From Actinomycetes bacterium (GTDB taxonomy: Bacteria > Actinomycetota > Acidimicrobiia > Acidimicrobiales > Acidimicrobiaceae): a stretch of 6,872 bases of DNA. The notes under the pieces were generated by a model. The model saw nothing but the letters and a program-made list of their open reading frames with translations, searched no databases and was not told where the DNA came from. Of the stretch, positions 1 to 6,238 are shown piece after piece (position 1 is the stretch's first letter; every line of letters starts with the position of its first letter). Both the position numbers and the translations under genes were made by a program. The stretch is taken from contig JAKBGL010000063.1 of the NCBI GenBank assembly GCA_021833085.1, positions 1-6,872 on the forward strand, written 5' to 3'.

Positions 1-259
1 TCTACCTCTGTACTACATACATTGGATGTAAGTGTCTTTGTGGGCTTGGCTCTGACCAAAGAGCCTCCACAGTTGTGATGCAGTTGAAAAAGAGGAAGTA
101 GCGATCCACCACTACTACCGTGACTTTCACACAATGTTAGCAAAATCACTGGGGTCGCCTAATCAAAGTGGTCGCCGTTACTTTGCACAGCGAGTCTTGA
201 TGTTAACAACTATCTCCACCTGCAATGTTCATATCAAGTTACCAAAGCAATGTCATCGA
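1..259. other. Non-coding stretch downstream of murF
   Basis: I see no credible gene on either strand. The only open frame of note starts at an ATG at position 134 on the plus strand and runs about 60 codons into the end of murF; it has no Shine-Dalgarno sequence and no family resemblance. A short perfect hairpin (6-bp arms GGCTCT/AGAGCC, 6-base loop, 48-65) lies about 195 bases beyond the murF stop, but no T-run follows it on either strand, so I do not call it a terminator. mraY or murD, common downstream neighbours of murF, are not found here. Confidence 0.5.
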
Positions 260-1852
260 CTAGGGAAAGTGATCTGGCAGGTCGTTCTCATACAAGACAA
301 CGTCACGGTCTGACAGATTTTCTCGAACCCAAGCCACCGCCGCATCGCGCGTTCTAACTTCAACAATCTGCTTCAAAGTCGCGCCCGATCCCGCAGCTCC
401 CTCTTTTGCACCTTTCCGAAGTGCCTCACGGTTGGTTCGTCCCACGATAATGAGGATAGAAGCCACCTCAGCAATAGCCCTTGCGAACTTTAAGTTCTCT
501 ATAAACTGCTTATGGCCTAGCTCAACCATTCCCGGGGTAACAACCACTCCTCGTTTGCCAACATCGACTCGTCGCTGAAGCGCAGTCAGCGCTCGTCTTG
601 ATCCAGCCGGATTCGAGTTGTAGGTATCGTCCAGGATCTCAATCCCACCGTCTCCTGCGACTACTGCGTTTAGTCGATTAGGCGGAGCCTTAATATCACT
701 TAGCGACTCCGACAATGAACTCTCATCCACTCCGATAGCTAAAGCAGCCGCTACCGCACACGCGAGGTTTCCGGCGGATATATCACCTTCGTCGACCGCT
801 CCAATACGTCTTTGTTCCACGTAGACCACCAGTTGACCCTCGTCGTTGCTCTTTACGCTCACATACGCCGAGAAGTCCTTCTCTGAGACTCTTAGAACCT
901 TCTTGCCCTCAAGCTCAAGAGAGTTAGCCGCCAGTGCAAGTTTTGGATAGTCCACATTTATAACAACGGTTTTGGCTGGTACCGTAATCTCTGACTTCGC
1001 CTTTAGTATCTGATCCTCGGATCCAAAGCGTTCTAGGTGCACGGGGCCTAACGCACAGATCACAGAGACATCTGGAGGTATCCAAGAACACAGACTCGCA
1101 ATCTCTCCATGTCCAAAGGTTCCCATTTCAGCTACTAGTAGCTCTATAGAGTCGTCTAGATGTTCGTTTATCGTACGAGCTAGACCAGCTCTATTATTAA
1201 ACGAGGCTGGTGAAGCTAGAACCGCCATAGAGTTTCTTGCCAAAGTTGCGATGTAGTTCTTGGTAGTTGTCTTGCCGAACGACCCAGTGATGGCGATTAC
1301 CTTTGGACGGTTACGCTTCAACTTCGCTTCAGCCTGGAAGACAAACTTCGATAGTCCTCTAGATTCAATAGGCCTAGTGAGCCACAGTGAAGCCTCAATG
1401 ATAATAGGCATCATAAGAGCAGCCAACGATAGGTAAAGATACGGAAATGAGAGCGCCAAAGAGATAGCAAATCCAGCAGCGTAAACCACTAACACTGTTA
1501 GCATTAACCTCTTCATTCGAGAAGTCAATGCCAACTTCGAAGTTCTACCCCTTACAGAAAGACCAAGAGGGAACACCAGCATTAACACCGCTACTGCGCC
1601 TACTAACACAGCTCGACCAACTGGAGAGACTCCATCTCGAGCCTGTATGGCAGCGAGAAGATATGCAAATACAAAAGCTATGGCGTTTATTCTTGCCGTT
1701 CTATAAGACCACCACCTAAGAGCAAATCTGGTGGTATAGGAGAGTATGTAGTGCTCTCTTTGAGCGACTCGTAACCACTTAATAGCCGAAAACAAAGAGG
1801 CTATAGTTCCAACAGCTCCTGCCGCTACTAGCGCGGCCATATCTGTACTCAA
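260..1852 (-). CDS. murF: UDP-N-acetylmuramoyl-tripeptide--D-alanyl-D-alanine ligase, membrane-anchored form
   Basis: MurF ATP-dependently joins D-Ala-D-Ala to UDP-MurNAc-tripeptide, the last cytoplasmic step of peptidoglycan precursor synthesis. The 530-residue protein begins with about 160 residues holding four or five hydrophobic segments (near 7-24, 56-71, 80-99, 116-134, 136-157), which classical MurF (about 450 residues) lacks. The Mur-ligase core follows: P-loop TGSFGKTTTK (189-198), SFNNRAG (217-223), AEMGTFGHGEI (241-251), the GPVHLERFGS histidine region (269-278), KSEI (286-289, likely carbamylated-lysine region), and the MurF-type DDTYNSNPAGS (408-418). It ends in YENDLPDHFP. The TTG start at 1852 overlaps the hydrolase stop by four bases and has GGAG seven bases upstream; an ATG at codon 5 is the alternative. 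Coupling to the hydrolase gene is inferred. MurF is more likely than another Mur-ligase-family enzyme because of the DDTYNSNP block. Confidence 0.9.
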   Translation of the reverse strand: MSTDMAALVAAGAVGTIASLFSAIKWLRVAQREHYILSYTTRFALRWWSYRTARINAIAFVFAYLLAAIQARDGVSPVGRAVLVGAVAVLMLVFPLGLSVRGRTSKLALTSRMKRLMLTVLVVYAAGFAISLALSFPYLYLSLAALMMPIIIEASLWLTRPIESRGLSKFVFQAEAKLKRNRPKVIAITGSFGKTTTKNYIATLARNSMAVLASPASFNNRAGLARTINEHLDDSIELLVAEMGTFGHGEIASLCSWIPPDVSVICALGPVHLERFGSEDQILKAKSEITVPAKTVVINVDYPKLALAANSLELEGKKVLRVSEKDFSAYVSVKSNDEGQLVVYVEQRRIGAVDEGDISAGNLACAVAAALAIGVDESSLSESLSDIKAPPNRLNAVVAGDGGIEILDDTYNSNPAGSRRALTALQRRVDVGKRGVVVTPGMVELGHKQFIENLKFARAIAEVASILIIVGRTNREALRKGAKEGAAGSGATLKQIVEVRTRDAAVAWVRENLSDRDVVLYENDLPDHFP

Positions 1853-2646
1853 GAGTTCGCTCCAAGGAGATTGTCAGTGTGCTTCAGGATAACTTCGGCG
1901 ACACTACCTGGTGCCTGTAGTGGTAGATGATGGCTCACCTTTGGTACAAATACACAACTTGCTCTTGGAATAAGCCGTGCAGCAGCATTTGCCTGAGAGG
2001 TAGGGGTGACCTGATCTAACTCCCCGTACAGCAGCGTTGTCTCCACCTTTACCATCGGCAAGAGGTCTCCATAGTCCTCGTTTACTATCTTCACCAAGGT
2101 TTCTCGGAGAACTCCTGTAGAGTTCCGATAGTCTTCAGAACCATATCTTTGCCTTAGCTCCTCCATCTTATCTTCGCTTAGAAAGCCAAGGGCCCGCAGT
2201 TTTCTCGCTATCTTTATTGAAGTGGCCACCTTTGAGTTCGTTTTTTCCCTTATGAGGGGAGCTCCGATGAGGACAACGCCACCTAGGTTTGGAACCATCT
2301 GGTGTGCCGCCATCTGAAGTGCAATCCTGCCGCCTAGAGAGTGTCCGACTAAAACTACACTTTTTTCTTTTCCATATAACGTCTGAGCTTCGACAAGAAG
2401 ATCAGCCATCTGCCTACCGTACTCATAGGTGGAAAGGGCGTACTTTGGTATCGGCGAACTCCCAAAACCTGGCAGATCGACGCCTACGACCTTCAGGTGG
2501 GGAAAGCTGTTACTTCGAGACAAAAGACCAAATACGTCTTCAAAGTCACTAGAGCTTCTACCCCAACCATGCATAAGCAACACTACTAGGTCTCCCTCAC
2601 CTTCAACGTGGGCAAAGACCTTGCCGCCACAAAATCCTTTTAGCAA
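1849..2646 (-). CDS. Alpha/beta-fold hydrolase
   Basis: This is a 265-residue soluble serine hydrolase of the alpha/beta fold; the substrate cannot be told from sequence. Visible features are the oxyanion-hole strand HGWG (26-29), the DLPGFGSS turn (57-64), the nucleophile elbow GHSLGG with Ser103, the acid in GELDQVTP (Asp211), and the histidine in SHHLPLQAP (probably His240). The catalytic triad is therefore complete and the length is normal for the family. There is no signal peptide, so it should act in the cytoplasm. A TAG lies five codons upstream in frame, and the TTG at 2646 is preceded by GGGAGAGG at five bases, so TTG is the best start. Its stop overlaps the murF start (TTGA), suggesting a shared message and coupled translation. 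A role in cell-wall metabolism is inference from position only. Confidence 0.9.
   Translation of the reverse strand: MLKGFCGGKVFAHVEGEGDLVVLLMHGWGRSSSDFEDVFGLLSRSNSFPHLKVVGVDLPGFGSSPIPKYALSTYEYGRQMADLLVEAQTLYGKEKSVVLVGHSLGGRIALQMAAHQMVPNLGGVVLIGAPLIREKTNSKVATSIKIARKLRALGFLSEDKMEELRQRYGSEDYRNSTGVLRETLVKIVNEDYGDLLPMVKVETTLLYGELDQVTPTSQANAAARLIPRASCVFVPKVSHHLPLQAPGSVAEVILKHTDNLLGANS
1860..1863 (-). promoter_or_regulatory. Ribosome binding site supporting the TTG start of murF
   Basis: GGAG on the minus strand lies inside the end of the hydrolase coding region, seven bases before the TTG at 1852. This spacing favours TTG over the ATG four codons later, which would be 19 bases away. Confidence 0.6.
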
Positions 2647-2651
2647 AGCGC

Positions 2652-2659
2652 CCTCTCCC
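2652..2659 (-). promoter_or_regulatory. Ribosome binding site deciding the TTG start of the hydrolase
   Basis: GGGAGAGG on the minus strand sits five bases before the TTG at 2646. No ATG or GTG occurs between the in-frame TAG just upstream and the conserved first strand, so this site supports TTG initiation. Confidence 0.6.
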
Positions 2660-2733
2660 TAGCAGTGGCCACCATGGACCCATACGGTTATAGCACTGAG
2701 AGATTCTACCTAGATATTTCGCAGTATCGCTTA

Positions 2734-2940
2734 CTACCCATCGCCAGCACCTTTTCCATCGTCTATGCGAGAAGATGAAGAGGTAAATACATCGTCCTCG
2801 TCATCGAGGTAGGCCAAACACCATGAAGCGTGCCCTTCCTCGGAGTCCCCTCCGCATTCCTCACATCTAACCTTCGGTTCGATAAACGCTCGCTTGGCCT
2901 TTCTCGCCTCTTCAAACTTGCGGTGGCGTCCTTTTTTCAC
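2734..2940 (-). CDS. Small CCHC zinc-knuckle-like protein, function unknown
   Basis: The 68-residue protein has three parts. A strongly basic N-terminus (residues 1-18, rich in Lys and Arg) is followed by a putative metal-binding knuckle with Cys26, Cys29, His37 and Cys41 (C-x2-C-x7-H-x3-C). The tail is acidic and serine-rich, then glycine-rich (DDEDD at 46-50, SSSS at 54-57). The GTG start at 2940 has a clear GAGGAG six bases upstream, good evidence for a real gene. The layout suggests a nucleic-acid- or ribosome-associated small protein, but this is inference and I cannot name a family with certainty. It lies 87 bases upstream of the hydrolase on the same strand. That gap contains a TATAAC at 2687-2692 (minus strand) that could serve as a -10, without a good -35, so the two genes may or may not share a transcript. 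Confidence 0.7.
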   Translation of the reverse strand: MKKGRHRKFEEARKAKRAFIEPKVRCEECGGDSEEGHASWCLAYLDDEDDVFTSSSSRIDDGKGAGDG

Positions 2941-2946
2941 GAGCAG

Positions 2947-2952
2947 CTCCTC
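2947..2952 (-). promoter_or_regulatory. Ribosome binding site of the zinc-knuckle gene
   Basis: GAGGAG on the minus strand, six bases before the GTG at 2940. It fixes the GTG as the start; no ATG is available in the conserved part. Confidence 0.6.
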
Positions 2953-3036
2953 GAATTAATTAAACAACTACATAACATCTTAGAGCCTAGTCACAAAATG
3001 AAACTTCATGACTACGCTGGATCTACGCAAACTCAG

Positions 3037-3057
3037 ATAACACCTTTAACCTGTTAT
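3037..3057. repeat. Small dyad in the divergent intergenic region
   Basis: ATAACA (3037-3042) and TGTTAT (3052-3057) form a perfect 6-bp inverted repeat separated by nine bases. It lies between the divergent zinc-knuckle gene and the 81-residue protein gene. The size and location would suit an operator for a dimeric regulator, but six-base arms in A+T-rich DNA can arise by chance. Confidence 0.3.
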
Positions 3058-3120
3058 ACCATGTTGTAATTCCACGAATGAGCCCCTCAAGAAAGTCTTA
3101 GCTACTAACGTTTTTGTTAT

Positions 3121-3366
3121 ATGGAACAAGCTTTCGAACCACAAGAGATGCTAGACCGCTTCAAGTTACGTGCTGAGGCGGTGAAAGCTCGCCAGATACC
3201 GCCGGTAGAAGGCCAAGAAAGGCGAAGATTCGTTGAGCAAGCTCAGCTCGACTACTTTGACTTTTCAATTATCGCTGATGGACAAGCAGATTTAGCAGAC
3301 GGTATTTTGACTATAACGATCGATCTTCGACCTAGCGAAGACCCGAAACAGTCTTCGAACCCATAG
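3121..3366 (+). CDS. Conserved-looking 81-residue acidic protein, function unknown
   Basis: The protein starts with an amphipathic helical part (EMLDRFKLRAEAVKAR, 9-24), then a PPVEGQERRRFVEQAQLDYFDF segment (27-48), and a short beta-rich end with DGILTITIDLRP (60-71). There is no signal peptide or membrane segment. From memory, similar small proteins with an EGxER-FxxQAxxDxxDF core occur in actinobacteria, but no function is known to me. No Shine-Dalgarno precedes the ATG at 3121. A TAACGT at 3106-3111 fits a TANNNT -10 about nine bases before the ATG, so a leaderless message is plausible. An internal ATG at codon 10 is less likely because it removes part of the first helix. The gene stands alone, divergent from the minus-strand group. 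Confidence 0.7.
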   Translation: MEQAFEPQEMLDRFKLRAEAVKARQIPPVEGQERRRFVEQAQLDYFDFSIIADGQADLADGILTITIDLRPSEDPKQSSNP

Positions 3367-3801
3367 ATCAGCCTTCCCTCTTTAGAGTGTCCATAGCGGC
3401 CGCAGTGGAGCCAGAACTATCAACTCACTTCATCACCTTTTAACTGTCAGATCACGTCGATGTGAAACCACGAAGGCGATGTCGTATTTCTGGTGCTTAG
3501 AGCACGGTACACTAGGTTCGCATCGATTATCAGCAGCCACAGCGCAATTGAGATAGCTATTTGGCACTTCGCATCAAACTCATTTGAAGGACGTAAGACT
3601 CTCTACGTGCTCGTTGGAAGCGGTCTCAACCATAAGTGACGGTTCAAATATCTGTAACTTCATCTGTTCATGTAAAAGCAGTCCTTTTGGAGCATTTGGC
3701 AAAAGGCACAGTCGCTTAGGACCCACACAGCCGGAAATATCACCAATACGAGAACACTTTCACTAACATATCTTTACACGAAGCAGCCAATTAATGCATA
3801 A
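3367..3801. other. Intergenic stretch without a recognisable gene
   Basis: Nothing convincing is coded on either strand. A plus-strand frame from a TTG at 3584 to 3766 lacks a ribosome binding site and has cysteine- and serine-rich, non-protein-like composition. A minus-strand stop-free stretch with a hydrophobic run has no start codon. Near the right end, TTTACA (3773-3778) and TAAAAT (3799-3804) resemble promoter hexamers on the plus strand, but their 20-base spacing is too long for a good promoter; they may still drive the RNase D gene. No T-run terminator is seen after the upstream gene. Confidence 0.4.
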
Positions 3802-3879
3802 AATAACTTCATCGAAAATATTACTTCACAACAGTTACTTGGATCCCACATAGAGGGTAGAAGCGCTAAGGCACTTTGG

Positions 3880-5019
3880 ATAGATACAGATGATACCCTG
3901 CATCAATTAGTAGAGATACTACGAAATGATGACTCCTTAGCCATCGATACAGAGTTTCACAGAGAAAAGACTTACTACCCACGGTTAGCTTTGATTCAAG
4001 TCGCTAGAGCTTCAGGTGAAATAGCACTTATTGATCCATTTCGAGTAGATCTCAAGCTACTGTTCCCCCTCTTTGAAAGTAACGTCGAGTTTATCTTCCA
4101 CGCATTTGACCAAGATTTAACGATCCTCGAGAGGGCCGTTGGAGTCGTTCCCCAGCGATTGTATGATACTCAGATAGCCGCCGCATTCTTGGGTACGGCG
4201 AGAGCTGGGCTCGGGACGCTCTTAGAAAAGTTTCTGGCAGTAAAAGCGCAAAAAGCAGACAGATTTTCCGACTGGACGGTCAGGCCTTTAAGCAAAGGAC
4301 AGATCGACTATGCCTGCACGGATGTAGCTTATCTCCACAACCTCCGCGACACAATAAATAAAGAGCTAATTCGCCTAGGTCGAGTTAGGTGGGTTGACGA
4401 AGAACTTCAAAGAACTCTCGAACGCCAGCACAAACTCGTCGAACCAGAGTTAGCGTGGCTTAAGATCAAAGAGTGTCGCACCCTTGATGAAGGGTCAAAA
4501 AGGGTAGCGCGCGCACTTGGTGCTTGGCGTGAACTCACCGCCAGAGAAAACGATATACCTTGCAGGTACGTACTCTCGGATCTGGCCGTGGCAACAATTG
4601 CACATGCTAAGCCTAGGTCACTAGACGTGATGTTAAACCTTCGAGGTGTCGACTCCAACAGAATGAGTAGCAAGATCCAAGCAGAGATCATGGAGACTAT
4701 CAGAGAAGGGTTGTCGTCGAAAGTTCCCGCAGAGTCAGTCAGCGATGGTACCCCCTACCCCAAACATCTACTGCCTTTGGTACAGCTCTGTCAAGCTTGG
4801 GTCACGTCAGTGGCCCAGCAGGTTCAAATCGACTCAGCGATCGTAAGTTCGAAGGACGACATACAAGATCTCTTAGTGGCGAAGGAACCCGCACGCCTGC
4901 GAAGTGGATGGAGATACGAACTTGTAGGTAAAGACATCATAGATCTCATCGAAGGACGGTCTGCGATCAGAGTGCAAAGGCAAGAGTCATTAGAGATCTT
5001 TCCTCGTAATTCACATTAA
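3880..5019 (+). CDS. rnd: RNase D-type 3'-5' exoribonuclease, start codon uncertain
   Basis: RNase D trims 3' ends of tRNA and other small RNAs in the cytoplasm using two metal ions. Counting from the ATA at 3880, the DEDDy exonuclease motifs are complete: DTEF (Asp23, Glu25), HAFDQDL (Asp79), and YACTD (Tyr144, Asp148). An HRDC domain follows (about 212-275), then the usual helical C-terminal part. This gives about 379 residues, close to the 375 of E. coli RNase D. The first ordinary start codon, TTG at 3991, would remove Asp23 and Glu25, so translation must begin upstream. Yet from the in-frame TAA at 3799 to 3990 there is no ATG, GTG or TTG. Candidates are ATT 3820, ATA 3850, ATA 3880 (AAGG eight bases upstream) and CTG 3898. 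I chose 3880 because homologues begin near the WID/VD strand. Sequence error or 5' damage is equally possible. Confidence 0.85.
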   Translation: MDTDDTLHQLVEILRNDDSLAIDTEFHREKTYYPRLALIQVARASGEIALIDPFRVDLKLLFPLFESNVEFIFHAFDQDLTILERAVGVVPQRLYDTQIAAAFLGTARAGLGTLLEKFLAVKAQKADRFSDWTVRPLSKGQIDYACTDVAYLHNLRDTINKELIRLGRVRWVDEELQRTLERQHKLVEPELAWLKIKECRTLDEGSKRVARALGAWRELTARENDIPCRYVLSDLAVATIAHAKPRSLDVMLNLRGVDSNRMSSKIQAEIMETIREGLSSKVPAESVSDGTPYPKHLLPLVQLCQAWVTSVAQQVQIDSAIVSSKDDIQDLLVAKEPARLRSGWRYELVGKDIIDLIEGRSAIRVQRQESLEIFPRNSH

Positions 5020-5311
5020 TTCCTCAAGACTTCTAATCTCAAGGCGAAGGAGCCGAGACTCGGACGGCCTACCGGTTAAGAGGTGGTCTTCAAAGCCTGT
5101 CAAAGGCGGTCCACATATATCCGATTAGGCATTTGCCACACTTGCCTCCATTCCACAGAAGGTCCATTCTGTGGTAACGGTCGAATGATTACTGCAGCGA
5201 CTTCTGCTTGTATGTCAAGCAATGCTCTTAGAGAGTTCCACCTTTCAGTTTTATGAAGCTCCAGCAAAGCATACTTCAGCGGCATTTAGTAGAACCAGGT
5301 CCGTAGTTCTC
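5020..5311. other. Stretch after rnd with no confident gene
   Basis: No terminator with a T-run follows rnd. A minus-strand open frame of 61 codons (5285-5100) has protein-like composition, with several Trp and a PLPQNGPSVEWRQVWQMP segment. It has no ribosome binding site, has a stop codon directly before its ATG, and matches no family I recognise; it could be a gene fragment. A perfect 8-bp inverted repeat lies at 5153-5174. The segment borders the integrase remnant and may be the outer part of a decayed integrated element. Confidence 0.4.
5153..5174. repeat. Perfect inverted repeat, 8-bp arms
   Basis: CCACAGAA (5153-5160) and TTCTGTGG (5167-5174) are exact reverse complements around a 6-base loop. 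No T-run follows on either strand, so intrinsic termination is unlikely. A recombinase arm site or regulator operator would be possible, given the integrase remnant about 140 bases to the right. Confidence 0.5.
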
Positions 5312-5829
5312 CGTGCGAGGAATCTTCAAATACTGTATCGTTCATTGGTAGTGAAAGGACTTTCGAGCACCCGGGTAAGACAAGTTTTCACTCACTGGTG
5401 CACCGAGTATTAGATCAGGCAGTCAAGTTGGGTTGGATTGAGAAAAATGTGACAAAGCTTGCCTCTGTACTAACCATGAGGCGAAAGGAGCAGCAGCCCC
5501 AACGCCCGAATAGCTCGGTCAGATGCTGGTTGCTACATCTAAACACAGTCCTTGAATTGCCGCACTCTTTATCCTTTGCGCACTTACTGGTGCTAGACGT
5601 GGCGAAGCTTTGACACTTGGTTGGTCAGGCTTAGACTCGGCTGCTAGAAAACTTACAATTGCAAGGAGTATTAGCAACACTCCGAAAGCTGGAGTCTACG
5701 GAAAACCAACTCATACGCACGGGATTCGAAAAGATCGCATACGGGTGATACGGGGTATCTGTCAACTTCTCTACCCTGAAGGACCGAGATTGCAAATCAT
5801 AGGAAGGGGCTTATCGCTTGGACTCGTCT
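5312..5829 (+). pseudogene. Tyrosine recombinase (phage-type integrase) remnant
   Basis: Three reading frames together spell one integrase. Frame 2 (from 5312) gives RARNLQILYRSLVVKGLSS and VRQV, the end of the core-binding domain. Near 5390-5400 this passes to frame 1, VHRVLDQAVKLGWIEKN and RRKEQQ (to about 5500). Near 5494-5510, by a C4 run, it passes to frame 3, IAALFILCALTGARRGEAL, LTIARSISNTPKAGVYGKP and THTHGIRKDRIRV. Frame 3 also carries stops TAG 5511 and TGA 5553. ARRGE holds the first catalytic arginine; the later HxxR and tyrosine motifs are absent, as is the N-terminal arm-binding domain. The gene is therefore frameshifted twice, interrupted by stops and truncated at both ends, and cannot encode an active recombinase. 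It marks an old phage or integrative-element insertion. The original integration site is not identifiable. Confidence 0.85.
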
Positions 5830-5989
5830 AGCTGGGATGGCCTCTGGTCTAGATGCTAAAGAGGTTATTGGTTAATTTCGCAGGCTGGAAATATTTACAC
5901 ATACTAGAGTTGGCAATGTCAAACGGAAGACACTGCAGGTTGGGTCCTTTGTTCTATCCTTACTTAATGAGATGTTGCAAGGAGGCAAG
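5830..5989. other. Short non-coding spacer with possible coding scraps
   Basis: In the same frame as the antitoxin there are protein-like scraps (RLAGMASGLDAKEVIG, then after a TAA, RLEIFTHTRVGNVKRKTLQV) that run into the antitoxin gene. I do not recognise the family, and no start codon with a ribosome binding site belongs to them. They may be debris of the mobile element or chance. Confidence 0.3.
5981..5985 (+). promoter_or_regulatory. Ribosome binding site fixing the antitoxin start
   Basis: GGAGG lies four bases before the ATG at 5990. An in-frame ATG at 5972 would place this site inside the coding region and has no Shine-Dalgarno of its own, so 5990 is preferred. Confidence 0.75.
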
Positions 5990-6238
5990 ATGAATGTTGC
6001 AGAGAAAGTAACTTCTAAGGGGCAGGTGACCATCCCAAAGTCCGTCCGCGACGCCTTGGGGATCAAGCAGGGCGATGAGATCTTATTCTGGGTCGAAGGT
6101 AACCGTGCCGTACGGGCTCGTACTCCTGACTTTATACCTCTCGCGGGTGCTGTCAAGGTTCCAGCCACTAAGCGCAATATTGCTTGGGACGACGTGATCC
6201 GCAAGACGCGAGCGGCACGAACAACCAAACGTCGGTGA
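5990..6238 (+). CDS. AbrB/MazE/SpoVT-family antitoxin
   Basis: This 82-residue protein has a SpoVT-AbrB swapped-hairpin DNA-binding domain at residues 4-45 (EKVTSKGQVTIPKSVRDALG, then QGDEILF). A C-terminal tail follows, DFIPLAGAVKVP (47-58) to IAWDDVIRKTRAAR, of the kind that wraps around a PIN-domain toxin. Such antitoxins neutralise the toxin and repress their own operon. The gene is intact, unlike its partner: its stop overlaps the GTG start of the PIN toxin (GTGA, 6235-6238), the usual coupled arrangement of a type II toxin-antitoxin operon. The block appears more G+C-rich than the integrase remnant and the A+T-rich right edge, consistent with a separate acquisition. No clear promoter could be assigned upstream. 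Confidence 0.9.
   Translation: MNVAEKVTSKGQVTIPKSVRDALGIKQGDEILFWVEGNRAVRARTPDFIPLAGAVKVPATKRNIAWDDVIRKTRAARTTKRR

Noticed and set aside
48..65. 6-bp hairpin GGCTCT/AGAGCC as a murF terminator.
   Set aside because: No T-run follows on either strand and it is nearly 200 bases beyond the stop codon.
1528..1719. 63-codon plus-strand frame opposite the MurF membrane domain.
   Set aside because: Leucine-rich shadow of the hydrophobic segments on the other strand.
2289..2662. Two plus-strand open frames (87 and 77 codons) opposite the hydrolase.
   Set aside because: They mirror conserved hydrolase motifs, including the nucleophile elbow, and overlap each other.
3584..3766. 60-codon plus-strand frame in the gap before rnd.
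   Set aside because: TTG start without a Shine-Dalgarno, Cys/Ser-rich composition and no family resemblance.
4407..4691. 94-codon minus-strand open frame inside rnd.
   Set aside because: It is fully contained antisense to the HRDC part of RNase D, with serine-rich shadow composition.
5059..5103. A CTTCAAA loop flanked by GGT/GCC with a GGTTAA-like D-loop upstream, suggesting a tRNA-Sec or TCA-anticodon tRNA remnant near the integrase.
   Set aside because: Only about three base pairs support the anticodon stem, the D-stem does not pair, conserved positions 8 and 14 are wrong, and no T-arm or matching 3' acceptor strand follows.
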